From Toxorhynchites rutilus septentrionalis (Eukaryota > Arthropoda > Insecta > Diptera > Culicidae): DNA of 64,000 nt. The translations under genes and the position numbers were made by a program. A model generated the notes under the pieces. The model was not told where the DNA came from, ran no database searches, and saw only the letters and a program-made list of their open reading frames with translations. This document shows positions 22,605 to 33,900 of the stretch, piece after piece (within the stretch, counting starts at the first letter, position 1; each line of letters opens with the position of its first letter). Where the stretch lies: assembly GCF_029784135.1 (NCBI RefSeq), contig NC_073746.1, positions 231,248,024 to 231,312,023 on the forward strand, read 5' to 3'.

Positions 22605-23110
22605 CTGTATGTCCAAATAACCCGCATCAAATAAAAAAGTTCTACTGTTTAGTCTGTTTAACTTCAGTGAAAAACATTGAAAGGCATTTTTTGTAGAACA
22701 TTTGGCCGATTATTTCGAAAAACAGTATATTGAATTGTAAGAAACTACATTCAAGTTTTAGGAAACATGAGTTTCCAAAGATATGTGCTCCCGTGGCCGA
22801 GTGGTTAGCGTCAAACCTAACTTGCCGGGTGTTCGGGTTCGATTCCCGTTCTGGTTGGGGGATTTTTTCGTCAAAGAAATTTCCTCCGTCTTGCACTGTG
22901 GTCACGCATATTCTAGAGCTTGCCACTCAGAATGTATTCAAGGCGTGTTATTTGGCATAGAAATCTCGACTAAGTACTAGTAAAAATGACGCAAGTAATA
23001 CTACGTTGAGACGGCGAAGTTCCTCTAGGAACGTTTGTGCCATTTAAAAAGAAGAGTTTCCAAAGGTAACTGAAGTTCTTCTTAACAAGTCTGTCTTACC
23101 CCTATTTCCT
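22605..23110 (+). repeat. Interspersed repeat carrying a SINE, related to 62,385-62,560
   Basis: The flanks of the SINE (AACCCGCATCAAATAAAAAA..., AACATTGAAAGGCATTT..., GGAAACATGAGTTTC..., GTTCTTCTT) align with 62,385-62,560, which lacks the SINE. The second copy therefore acts as an approximate empty-site reference. Confidence 0.5.
22784..23053 (+). mobile_element. tRNA-derived SINE, family 1, complete with target-site duplications
   Basis: The 270-bp element has a clean A-box (TGGCCGAGTGG) and B-box (GGTTCGATTCC) typical of internal RNA polymerase III promoters, then the family body and a short A-rich tail. It is flanked by GAGTTTCCAAAGATA (22,769-22,783) and GAGTTTCCAAAGGTA (23,054-23,068), a 15-bp duplication with one mismatch. 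The layout resembles the Feilai-type SINEs of Aedes. That match is by general form only. Confidence 0.9.
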
Positions 23111-25178
23111 CCATCATATATCCCTGGTTATGATAAGTATGAAATATTAGTTTTTGAAAAGCTCAAAGCTCGATGCTCATCTTTTTTAAAAGGATGAAAA
23201 TATCAAAACCGGAATTAAGCTGAGAATAACCCGTCTGGAAGACTCATAAAATATTCTATTAATTAGATGGTTATAAACGAAATTCTTTGAGTTGTGGCAT
23301 TTCCAATGAGCCTAATCAATCTCGATTATGAAAGACCTGAAATGTTAGCTCGAGCTAGATTTTAGTTTGCATGCTCAGCTGTCTGGACTAGGAAGCAATC
23401 GCATTTGCAGACCTTTATCGAGAATCTAGTGAAGCGGAAAATTCCTTATAATTTCACGGCTAATACAGACATATAGAATCGGTCCAATCACCGATTATTC
23501 AAGGATTTTTCAGAGATTGTAAATCTTCTTGACTGACCATAGAATAAATAAGCTTGTGTATTGCTAATTACATTAGATATAGATGCTATGTCTATGACAC
23601 AAACAGTTCATTTCATTTTTTTATCTCGCTCACTGGTTGGATGCTTCGAGAGTTAATCCTCATAACTAATTATCCTAAAAATAACTTATCCGGATAACTT
23701 ATCAAACCTTCATAGAGTAATGAGGTGGGACTATCTTTGTTATTTTGATAGAGATTATTTAACTTTGATAGCTTGTGGCGACCATTTAGAATTTATTTAA
23801 ATGTGGCATTGTCAGTTATTTATCTTCAGTCAGGCTTGTCACTTAGTTCAAGAATATCGATTGCTACAAGAGTTCGAGTATTATACATCAACAGCAACTC
23901 TTGGCTTAGTGTACATTTCTGTAGGCACTATGAGGGACTTTCATACAAACATGCGAACGAAAATTTTTGCATTATTTTTTTCAAAATTGTTAGTTTTTTA
24001 CTGATTTGATCAACATATATTGTTAAAGAGCACTTGTGAACATTCCACGATCAAATTTCGGCAAGGGCCTAACGTTCTTCCAAATTTTATTTGTGAAGTC
24101 TCAAAAACAGCATGGACTTGAGCTTGGGCTTATTCACGAAACAAAATTTAATATTTGCTCTTTGTTCCATTGTATTTTCACGACACAAGCACAAAACATA
24201 ATTTCATTAAAAAGCGTGTAACTTTTTATCATGTCAACCGATTTACATAAAGTTGGATTCGTTTGAAAGGTGAGACGTTTACCTTTCCAAAGTTAGCAAC
24301 GTTCAACAGATGACATTACGTGTTCCATGATTTAAATAAATAGTCTCCTTATTTATTGAACATACTTTGTATTTTCCAGAACATCAGTATTTATAATCTA
24401 CAAAAAGTTCGAACGAATTGGGAATTACCCCCAAATGACAGTTCTTACAACTCATAAATGTTATATAACACCCACATGTTATAGCATTCAAAATGTGCGC
24501 TCTTGGTTATCATGAAATTTATCCCAAGCATACGAAAACCTCTTCTGAAGAAATATTTCCGCTGAAACATATTCAAAAGTATCACCAAGGGGAAAAAACG
24601 CACATCATCGTTTTCCCGGTCAGCGGAAGGCACGAAGCCACCGTCTTGTGACGCATAATCGAACAGTCGTCAAATAGAATTCCAACCGCACAAGTTGTTG
24701 TCAATTATGTTTAACATACGACTGGCATCCTTTCGAGATTGCTGATTGGTATGCACAAACGTCGTCACCTTTGTAGTCGGCCACAGACAGACAAACACAC
24801 GTTTGGCCCAATCACGATGAAGGAGGCGGAAAAATGACTCGGTCGTTTTCCTTTATTTGCCCATCGTCCGCACTACGGCGGAGGTCGGGCGAAACAAGTA
24901 CGTTTAACATGCTATAAAGATTTCCAGATTTTCCAATCGGCGATAACACGGGTCGGGTTGTGGATAAATAAGTCATACCGACAAATACTTCCGATGAAAA
25001 GGACATCAAGGTGTCCCATTTGATACGGTTGAAATGGACGATTGACAGTTTAGTGGGTACTTGAGAGAAACGAATCCGATAAACCTGTATAAATGTTGGA
25101 CGAGCGACACAAATCACAATTAGTGGTCATTCGACCGTGTCCAATTGAGGATCAGCAGGCTCCACGGGTTGAACAAGA
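23111..25178. other. Intergenic region upstream of Hr83
   Basis: No repeat or coding domain is recognised. The last part must hold the promoter and 5' UTR of the nuclear receptor gene. No clear TATA or initiator could be singled out. Confidence 0.4.
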
Positions 25179-26429
25179 ATGACAACCGTCTTGGTTTGCA
25201 AAGTGTGCGGCGATAGAAGCTCTGGGAGACATTATGGGAGCATCTGTTGCGATGGATGCTCGTGCTTCTTCAAGCGGAGTATCCGCAAAAGAGCACAGTA
25301 TACTTGCATCTGTGAGTTTGCTTGAAAATATTGAATAGAGGTTTTGATAACTCAGATAATCCAATTAGCCGGCCAGGGAGGATGCTCAGTGGATAAAGCT
25401 CGCCGGAACTGGTGCCCATTTTGCAGACTTCAAAAGTGTTTTATAGTGGGAATGAATGCCGCTGCCGTACAAGAAGAACGTGGTCCACGGAACAGTAGAA
25501 GACTGAGTGCAAGGTTGTTTCTCAAAAAGTCCGCGATATTGAAGTCGCCTGTCGGGCTAAGGAATGAAGGTAATTGGGTGTCCTGTCAACTGTAATAGAT
25601 TTAATTGTCATTGGAAATCAGCAGATAATCTGCCGTCACAAATCCTTGCTCAAGTGCTGGTAGCCTGCATCCGGCAGGCTCGGGTAAACGAAAGCTTCGC
25701 ATCATTCAGTCGTGAGCAGCAGGACCAAATTCTACGGCACGTTTGGTTTGAATGCTTCATTCTGCGTGTCGCCAATTGGTCAATCGATATTTCATCCATA
25801 GTTGAGAGGTATTGAAAAAATGTAACTAGTAATAGGCCTGAGTCATTCAGTGTTCTTGTCATTCACAGATGCGCTGGCGAATACCTACGAACAGTAGTCC
25901 AACGAACAAAAGAGTTACAAGTGGATCTGATTGAAATTTCATTGCTCGAAACGATCATTCTCTGCCGGAAAGGTGAGTTGAAAGTTTTATCGTTGATGCA
26001 TCAATCCAGAGTTCATCATAACAGAATGATTATAGCCATGCCTAATCTTCTTCTCTTACAGAATTTGCTCTCAGCGCTAAGGAAGCGCAACGATTGGAAA
26101 GTACATCCGAAGCAGCAGTAATCGCCCTAGGTCATTACAACTTGCAGAAAATGGATAGTGGCGGTATTTCATCTACCCATCCAACCATGTCGCAAGGTAT
26201 GTCTGACCGACAAACCCTCAATCACCGGTCATCTGCCTTTGTTTCCCCAACACATAACGGATCAAACGATACACTGCCACCGTATTTGCCCTTTTCATAC
26301 TATCGCTTCGGGAAACTGTTATTGGAATTAAGAAGTTTATCGATGCAGTGCTACGAACAATCGGTACGCGCCATGCTCCGTGAAGTTGCCGGCGATGGAT
26401 TAATGGAGCATTTTGTCATGAAATTGTAG
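25179..26429 (+). CDS. Hr83: Nuclear receptor of the NR2E group, probably Hr83
   Basis: Five exons join in frame: 25,179-25,311, 25,369-25,569, 25,622-25,808, 25,869-25,972 and 26,062-26,429 (993 nt, 330 residues), all with GT-AG introns of 52-89 bases. The start ATG lies six codons before the first zinc-finger cysteine. The DNA-binding domain has C7, C10, C24, C27 and then C43, C50, C60, C63, followed by CRLQKC and AVQEERGPR, a run characteristic of the PNR/NR2E group. The P-box reads CDGCSC. A ligand-binding domain follows from about residue 117 to the C-terminus, ending in an AF-2-like LMEHFVMKL. Expected role: nuclear, sequence-specific transcription regulator. Short hinge and 330-residue length fit Drosophila Hr83 better than tailless or unfulfilled. 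The ortholog name is inferred from recalled family features. Confidence 0.88.
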
Positions 26430-26499
26430 ACGTCAGGAGCATGTGAATGAGAATGCCTTTGTTTTTTTTTCAACACTGATTATTGATCGTTGATTATGA

Positions 26500-26505
26500 A
26501 ATAAA
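26500..26505 (+). terminator. Poly(A) signal of Hr83
   Basis: AATAAA lies about 70 bases after the Hr83 stop codon, in AT-rich sequence. Confidence 0.6.
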
Positions 26506-26529
26506 AACTTTCTCACTCGTTCTTATATT

Positions 26530-26690
26530 ATGGTAGTCAGCTAGTTTTGCTAGTTCAGTCTCCTCCTTCTTCGCTTTTTGGACGTAGGATTGCGAAACAT
26601 TTACCTTCTTCTGCGCTATTCTCGATGACAGCTTCAAGTACCGAAAGCTGTCTTCGAGTACCGAAAATAGAGAAAAGACCCACTATTTTC
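26530..26690 (-). pseudogene. Tc1/mariner helix-turn-helix fragment
   Basis: The minus strand reads KLSSRIAQKKVNVSQSYVQK followed by AKKE, resembling the second helix-turn-helix of Tc1/mariner transposases (compare NLSSSFVQRTKQRE in the 50-kb copy). No catalytic region follows. Confidence 0.4.
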
Positions 26691-26699
26691 GCATCTGTT

Positions 26700-27395
26700 T
26701 CATGATCACGATGGTCAGACTTTATCCGAACCGATTCAATACGTCACGCACCACGATTTACAGAAATTTCGAAAGTCTAACTCTCGAGCGAATAGACTGG
26801 GATTTCCGTTTTCGTTTCGTTTTGAATGTATCCGGATTACTCCCTATTCGACCTTCATCAGGCATCATTTGTTTTCATTGGGAAACTAGTTGCCCCGGCG
26901 AACTTCGTTTCGCCCAAAATTATTTTTATGATATGAACTCATTCGAACATTCGCGTTTTCCTACTAAGCGAACGTTCGTGGGTTCAATCGCAAAACTCGC
27001 CGATAATTGATCTTCTAATTGGCCCTTTACAATTTCCTTTTGCCTTCTACCTTTTACTTCTACCAAAACTCGTCATTATAATAAACATTTATTTTCAGAC
27101 ACAATTTTCGCTCAAGATTCTTGATTCACCTGAAAATAACATGTTTCTCCGTTACATGGAATAAATGTTTAATACAGAAAATATGATAGAATAAAGACAG
27201 CCCTAAATTGGACAATTCCTTCCTCGAGTTTTGCTCTTATCAACACATCTGGCGTTCTTTTTTTTGTATCGATAGAAGAAGATATGGGAGTGCGTTTCAT
27301 CACATTAACATCCATTTCCAGTTTCGAAAAAAAATCAAACATCAAAAGGATTAACAGCACTTGTCACTATGTAATAGTAGAACATATTGGAATTA
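26700..27395. repeat. Probable LINE-derived non-coding remnants
   Basis: Contains a CCCCGGCGAACTTCGTTTCG block of the sort seen in insect LINE tails, then AT-rich sequence. No coding domain. Confidence 0.3.
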
Positions 27396-27413
27396 ATTTT
27401 TTTTTAATTTTCA

Positions 27414-27650
27414 ATATTTATTGCATCCTAAAACCTCCACATGCCAAATTTGGTTTCGTTTGCTTGATTAATTCTCGGGTAATGCAGAAATTTGTGTTTC
27501 ATTTGTATGGCAGCCCCCTTAGAGAGGGGGGTGGAGAGTCTTACTACCATAGGAACATTTATTGCATCCTAAAACCAAATTTGGTTCCATTTACTTGAAT
27601 AATTCCCGAGTAACGCAGAAATTTGTGTTCGTTTGTATGGCATTTACATT
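27414..27650 (+). repeat. Tandemly duplicated repeat, two units
   Basis: TTTATTGCATCCTAAAACC is followed in both units by CAAATTTGGTT, CTTGA(T/A)TAATTC and GCAGAAATTTGTGTT (near 27,417 and 27,558). This resembles LINE 3' tail sequence present twice in direct order. Confidence 0.6.
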
Positions 27651-27736
27651 TACGCTCCATAAAAATGAACTGATCTTTTACATGAAACGGCAAAGCAGCG
27701 CAATAAATCAGTGGAAATGTTCAGAAATAATACCAG

Positions 27737-28690
27737 TAGGATAACACAGGGTGAGTTGGACATACGGGGTGATTTGGACCACCCCTTTATCTCAAAAAGT
27801 ACGGCCTAATCGGATTTTTTATAATGTCATCTCCTTTAATTGTTGAACCGTATGTACCTAATGTAAAAAAAAAACTTTTGTAAAATTCGACAGGTAGCAT
27901 GAACACAGCAAGCACATTGAAAAACTCCCATCGTGGTTCTAAGGTTTTTCCCGCTGATTAAACAATTTTTTCGTGTATTGTGCAGTAAAGTTCTGTTCAC
28001 CTACAGAAGAGGAACAATTTGATGCAGTGAAACTGTAAGTTTGATAACAATAAATGAAATAATTGCATTTTAATTTTAGCATGTCGTGTGGGGTGAAATG
28101 GACACGTTTTTGTGGGGTGAATGGGTCCTACAGGTTTGAGGCTTTTCTCTGGTCTAGTTGATTCCAGATGCCGCTGAATTACAAAAAGAGGATGGACAGA
28201 CAACGTTGGAAGAAGGGCGAGCTTGAAAGAGCAACGCAGGCCATCAAGAACGAACTTTCTTTGACCAAGCATCGAAAGTGTTCCAAAATGCTCGAACAAC
28301 AGAGAAATGATTCATAAAGAATTCGAGATTGTCTCAATCCAATTTTGCTGGCCTGGAATCTAGCCAAAATACCTGGTATCGATCCCAGAATACTGTTACT
28401 GATTGTAACATTATTCCAAAATACTTTACATAAACATAAGTATGTTTTTTTCTCTGTGAAACACACACTGGACCAAATCACCCCGCATCAAATTTTAATG
28501 TCCAAAAATCATCTCTTTTCTTTTATGATATATTTGGTAATTTGAAGATTGATATAATGATTAAACATTATTGATTGAGAGAAAACAAGTGTAGCTCAGT
28601 ATACAATGTGACATTTTTTATTTAGACCGTATTGGTTTGGAAATATTAGGCGATTTGCTTAGGGGGTCCGAATTCCCCCCATTTCCCCTA
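27737..28690 (+). mobile_element. Pogo-derived transposon, copy 1
   Basis: The element runs from TAGGATAACACAGGGTG to CCCCATTTCCCCTA, with TA at both ends and imperfect inverted termini containing a (G)TTTGGACC-type motif. A second copy with the same ends is at 59,316-60,790. Inside is a remnant of a pogo-type transposase N-terminus (28,168-28,317). It lacks the DDE domain, so it is non-autonomous. Confidence 0.7.
28168..28317 (+). pseudogene. Pogo-type transposase N-terminal remnant (HTH_psq-like)
   Basis: A 49-codon frame begins MPLNYKKRMDRQRWKKGELE and continues with ATQAIKNELSL, a good likeness to the psq-type helix-turn-helix that opens Tigger/pogo transposases. The rest of the domain is replaced by unrelated sequence and the frame stops at TAA. 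The homologous frame in the 59-kb copy stops after 13 codons. Confidence 0.6.
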
Positions 28691-30243
28691 CGAATTGAAA
28701 TAAAGAGCAGAGTCATAAATTTCATTGTGAAGCGTATAGAGCTTATTTTGTTGACTGATTTTCTTATATGTTTTTCGTGATAATCAGTCAGTGTGAGTTA
28801 TCTTGCAATATCTTTATCAAACAAATTAATTTGAATACAGTTTTCACGAAGATACTTAATAAGAATATTTTAACACAATTGTTAGAAAACAAGTGTTATT
28901 GGTTCAATAACACGCCCAAACAAAGGGTGGTCCATTTCGTCCCGCCAGTCATATTGCCCCTATCTACCCTGTGAATAAAATTGGTGAAATGAGATAAAAT
29001 ATTATTTTCATCAAGCCATAACAAACATTGGAAAGTTATTTTGTAACTACTGTAACTACAGATTCTTGGTTTCAAAATATCTGAAAAATCTGTATAAATA
29101 CAAATTATTCTGTAGATATGGTAACAATGATCACTACGCGTCCAGTATAGAACAAACAAATGAAACAAATGAAATCGTCCATGACAACCTTGACATTCCG
29201 CTTTGCCGGAAAGATTTCATTCTACATCACTTTCAGGTTTTGTTTCTGGGTCACAGCTTGCTGTTCCGACACGGCCAGTCCTGACTTACGTTTCCGCATG
29301 ATGATGTCCATTTCCGCTAGGCATTTCCGATAGGCGACCGAAACCAGGCTTCCGTTCAATATTCTTATTCTTCTCCAGAAGTGTAGGTACTTCACCTTGG
29401 AACGCTGTTGCTTCGCTGTTTTTGCAATAACTTTTTTTAGACTGCAGCTGCAATAGATCAAACTGATGGTCGCAGTGGTTCAAGGCTCCTACAGAAGAAG
29501 ATAACTTACGCAGTTCAACTGATAGCGCTGTCAATTTTTGTTTGAAGACTCATGGATTACTATGATTGACGATGCACAAGTGGTCTCATCACCAGGTTCT
29601 AAGGTGAACGTATGAAAAAGGCATAGATTAGGCATAAAAAACATCGTTTTATAGAGAAAAGTAAAAATTGCCAGAATGTAACATGGGACAAGTATGCGTA
29701 GAATGGCAGTGTACTGTAATCAACTGTGATTGAGAGTGATTGAAGTCTTCCATCACAGCTTTTTTTCTATATTTCCCTTCAAAATGGAGCGATAAATAAA
29801 AACATTTGACCAATGAAAGCTGGACTTTGTATAATTTTTGATTTCCTGATAGTTAGGAATGATTGATTTAAAAAAAAGTCAAACATGCCAAACCATCATG
29901 CTCACGAACATGTGGCCTACTCGTAGAAAAATCAGCATTTAAAGGCTATACATTCAATATGCAGGTATAAACTGGACATGTGATATTGGAATTCAAAAAT
30001 AGCGCCACTTATATCAATATAAAATCCTATGTTGCAAATATGTTTTTCTATGTACAATAGATGATGGAGGAAAAAATTTAAAATAATACATGTGTTTCGA
30101 CAGAGGAATAAATAAAAGCAGAAGGTATATATACTACACATATAAAAAAGTCTCTGAAAGAAAAAATCGCTTTAGAAGCGAACTTCTGAATAAAAAATCT
30201 ATGAAACCTAGCGCTAAAATGATAATTTCCCTAGGTCTTATTT
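28691..30243. other. Non-coding stretch 3' of loco
   Basis: Probably includes the loco 3' UTR near 30.2 kb. Minus-strand frames around 29,220-29,560 (with a frame change) are open for about 110 codons and rich in Lys/Gln, but no family is recognised. A decayed copy of a GGTCC/GGGTAGATAGG terminus lies near 28,925-28,973. Confidence 0.35.
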
Positions 30244-30941
30244 CTATACAAAGCTGCTACTTGCATGATCCAAATATACACTTCTCGTTCGTTGCTGCGG
30301 CTGTTGTTGGTGCTGCTCCGAAACTTCAGCCACCTGTTCAGGTAATCTTCTCTCCTTACTGTTACTATTACTACCACTTACACCGTTAAGACTACTAGTG
30401 TTAACCTCATTCCCGCTTGAGCTGGTGGATAAATTGCAAAGGCTCGTGCTCATAGTGTTGCTGCTGCTGCCGCCACTGGTATTTGCTGTGGAATGACCCC
30501 AGTTGGAGGGCTTCATAGGTAGGATTTTTGGCTTTGGTGGAAGCGGAGGAGGTCCCTTTTGGTTATCTGCATCACTAGTGGTGCTGCTAGAAGTGCTACT
30601 ACCACTGCTAATGTTCGCCGACGGATGATGATGATGCGACTGATGGTGATGGGCGGAACTTGAATGCAACTGGGGGTGATGATGATGGTGATGGTGGTGA
30701 TAGGAATGATGGTGATAGTTATTGGAAGCAGGTAATTCACTGTCCAGAAGCTCACTGCAACTCATATTATTGGAATGAAGATTTGCAATTGTCGGCTGTG
30801 ATTGTTCGTAATTATGACCCAGGCTGGATGCGATCGATAGTTGATAACTGGGAAGCTCACGGTGTATGGAACGGGATAACGACGATGATTCAGATGATAT
30901 ACTCGGATCGGCAGATGTGTGGGTGAAGACCAAAGTGTTGT
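30244..30941 (-). CDS. loco: loco coding exon 6 (C-terminal)
   Basis: Phase-1 acceptor TTTTCAG leads into DNTLVFTHTSADPS, a His-rich run, a Pro-rich PPLPPKPK segment that could bind SH3 domains, and a Ser/Asn-rich end, stopping at TAG. The phase matches exon 5. Confidence 0.8.
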
Positions 30942-33900
30942 CTGAAAACACAAAGAAGTATAATAGAGTAAGACAGATAAAAACAGAATAAATACACGAC
31001 TAAACCTAAATAACAACACAAAATTCTACCAAATTATTACAAGAATACAATTGGGGGCTTGAAAACACTTGTTTAATTACGAAATGTTTAAAATCTGGTA
31101 AACCACCAAAGATCTAAATCAAGGATAATAGTGTACCACATACAACGAAAAAGACTACTTGGACCGCAACTACATCTAAAGAATAAATGGCGCAGAGATC
31201 ATTCGGTCATATACAGTTTCAGATGATCCGGATTTGACAAAGAGCGGTAACCTTAAATATAATAAAGGAGTGGCAAATGCAAGACTGTTACAGGGTGTCG
31301 ACTCAAAATCCGAAATCAAATTCCTTGATATTTTTAAACAAAACTTATATTTCTTCCAAACTATTCTTAATTTTTTCTTATAGTATAGAGGCGTTACGTA
31401 AACTCCAATGCATATTGTTAATTTCGAACTCCATGAACATCGTTTTTTTTTTAAATACATCAAAGTAATCAAAGTTTTATCTAATACATAGTTCAGTATG
31501 GCACGGTTCATGTTTTCAACAAAAAATAATATGACCGCCGTTGACCTCGCATACAGGTGTTCTGGCTTGCTTCGCTCCAGAAAACAACTGCTCAGAAAAA
31601 ATGTAAGGTCATAAGTAGCCTATGAGTATTCTGACTCGGAAAAACATCATGGGTTTAAGACAGTCTGTGATACCGTATACGAGTAAACGAGTTATGATTT
31701 TGCGCGCTAAATGTCCAAACCAAAATACTTAAAATTGTGGAAATTTCTCAGATCGTGTTGCAATAGTTTTTAAGGGTAATGGATGATATATTTCTAAACA
31801 AAAATTCACCGGGAAAACGTATGCCGTCCGACGCTCGCTGAAGCTCAGTCGGACCTTGCTAAAGGATCGTTTCCTATGTTTCAAACTATCGGGAAAATTA
31901 GTGAAACACAGGTTTGTGAGCGAGAGACCGCCGCTTCCGATGGCGGGTTATTGGTCGACTCGGTTCACGTCATCTTGACGGCTTGGGCCGCCTCCATTCC
32001 TCATCTTCGTTAAATGGGAACTTCGCCCCCGTTACATTGACCCCAGAATAAATTTTGAAAAACGAAAACGAAAAAAAATTGCAGAAATTACGTTTTTTTC
32101 TGTGAGTCATTAATACCCATGATGTTTTTCCTGCGTCACAATATTTCTAGCCTACTTATGACATTACACTTTTGCTGAGCGGTTTTTTCTATTGCAGTTG
32201 TTTCTGGAGCGATTTATTCCGGTCATGCCTGCTGCAAGGTGTAGCTATCTTCCAGCCCCATTTTCAGTATCGACTATTCCAAGATTTCGCAAAAAATGTC
32301 GATATACCCCACTGCCGTCATAATCCAATTGATTTGAGCCAAATTCTCCAAGCCAAATCATGAGAAATGACCCTAACCATAGTATTTCCATATCTCGTTG
32401 AATTATATTGTTCGAAATGTGTATTGATGCTATCGCTCCAATGTGAAACATAGCATCATAAATTTGTCGCTTAGCTATAATCGATTCCTCATGCATATTT
32501 TCATAAATAGGCATCAATAGAAAAGCCCCTCTCAATGTTATCGTTTCCATGTGAGACAGCAGATCATTATTGTGATGGTAAAAACCTCCGCAAACTTATC
32601 ACCCAATAGCAATCCATATCATAAATGGTGTAGTGGTTCATTCTCTAATCGTTGTGAGCAAATTTGATGCTTTTAGTTTAAGTGCCAAGTCAGCTGGGAC
32701 TGTATTAATACGCCCAAAGTACGTTCATATATTCAAAAGGTTTTCGAATCGTTTTTCAAATAGTCTAACTGGAAGATATAGGAGGTAAAACTGAAAATCT
32801 AGGCACTAAACATGTACAAAAAAATGAAAGATTTCAAGATCATCGTTCAAGCATGTAACGACAGAAGCGGCAGAAGAGGCAGGAGTGCCAGGAGCGTAGC
32901 GGTGGCAACGGCGGGAAAAGTCCATCGGCAAAATGAGGACAAAAATTTCGGCATCGTGTATATAACATAAAACATGACGCTTCCTTTGCTTTCGTTCGTT
33001 TCTACCTCTACTAGTCCTATGTCCACCTTGCGGCTATATCAAAGACATAACCCACTTCTAGTTTTTTTTCATCCCATTTGTTTATTTATTTAAGCTCATG
33101 AGTCGTAACAGAGCCGGGTACATGTTACATGTTGGTTTCTGAACGCGATCTATATTCGTGATAAAAATAGAGAACGCCGAACGCAATTGGATTCAATATT
33201 TTCCCATTGATTCTCACAACCTTTTTTATTTCAAAATTTTAATTATTCAATTTTGTTGATCCGTTCTCTAGTTAAATCGTGAGGGACGGACACCAAATCA
33301 TTTTGATTTATATAGATTCGACAACTGATATTCATCCAGAAATCCGCTGAGAATAATCCCATAAAATCCAACCGTGCCGTACGTCTGGCGTTTAGTCGAA
33401 GTCTTGGTTGTAGTCCCAGTTCTAGAAAAAACGCTTCGGCAGGACCTGGTTTCACCATCCAATTTCGTCACAATTCTCACTGTCAGCGTAGTGACCACAT
33501 GTTTTGTAATGACCAAATTTACAAAACTGCTTCTCCTAAATTTACGACCAATAATTTGACAAACTTAAAAGAGATCCAATGTCTATAAAATTTGTCAGGA
33601 GGTTTTTGTGAGATTAATACACTGGATTCTTTTTTACGCGATAGATGTGTGTTCGTGTGCGTTTGTACACCCACACAAACAAGCACAAACACACATGTGC
33701 GAATACACGCACGAACTAGAGATGGGCGAGCGCTCACGAGCCGCTCATTCGAGCCGGTTCGTCAGAAAGAGCGTACGATCCACGGTTCTTTAAAAATGAG
33801 CCGCGGCTCGCAAATGAACGGCTCTTCAATGAACGGCTCATAAATGAACCACGGTTCAAAAAGACCCACGGTTCTTTTATGAGCCATGGCTCTTTTTTGA

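Noticed and set aside
22784..22860. Functional tRNA gene
   Set aside because: A- and B-boxes are present but there is no complete cloverleaf, and the sequence continues into a repeated SINE body flanked by target-site duplications.
30660..30926. Plus-strand gene of 88 codons
   Set aside because: It is antisense to the His-rich terminal exon of loco.
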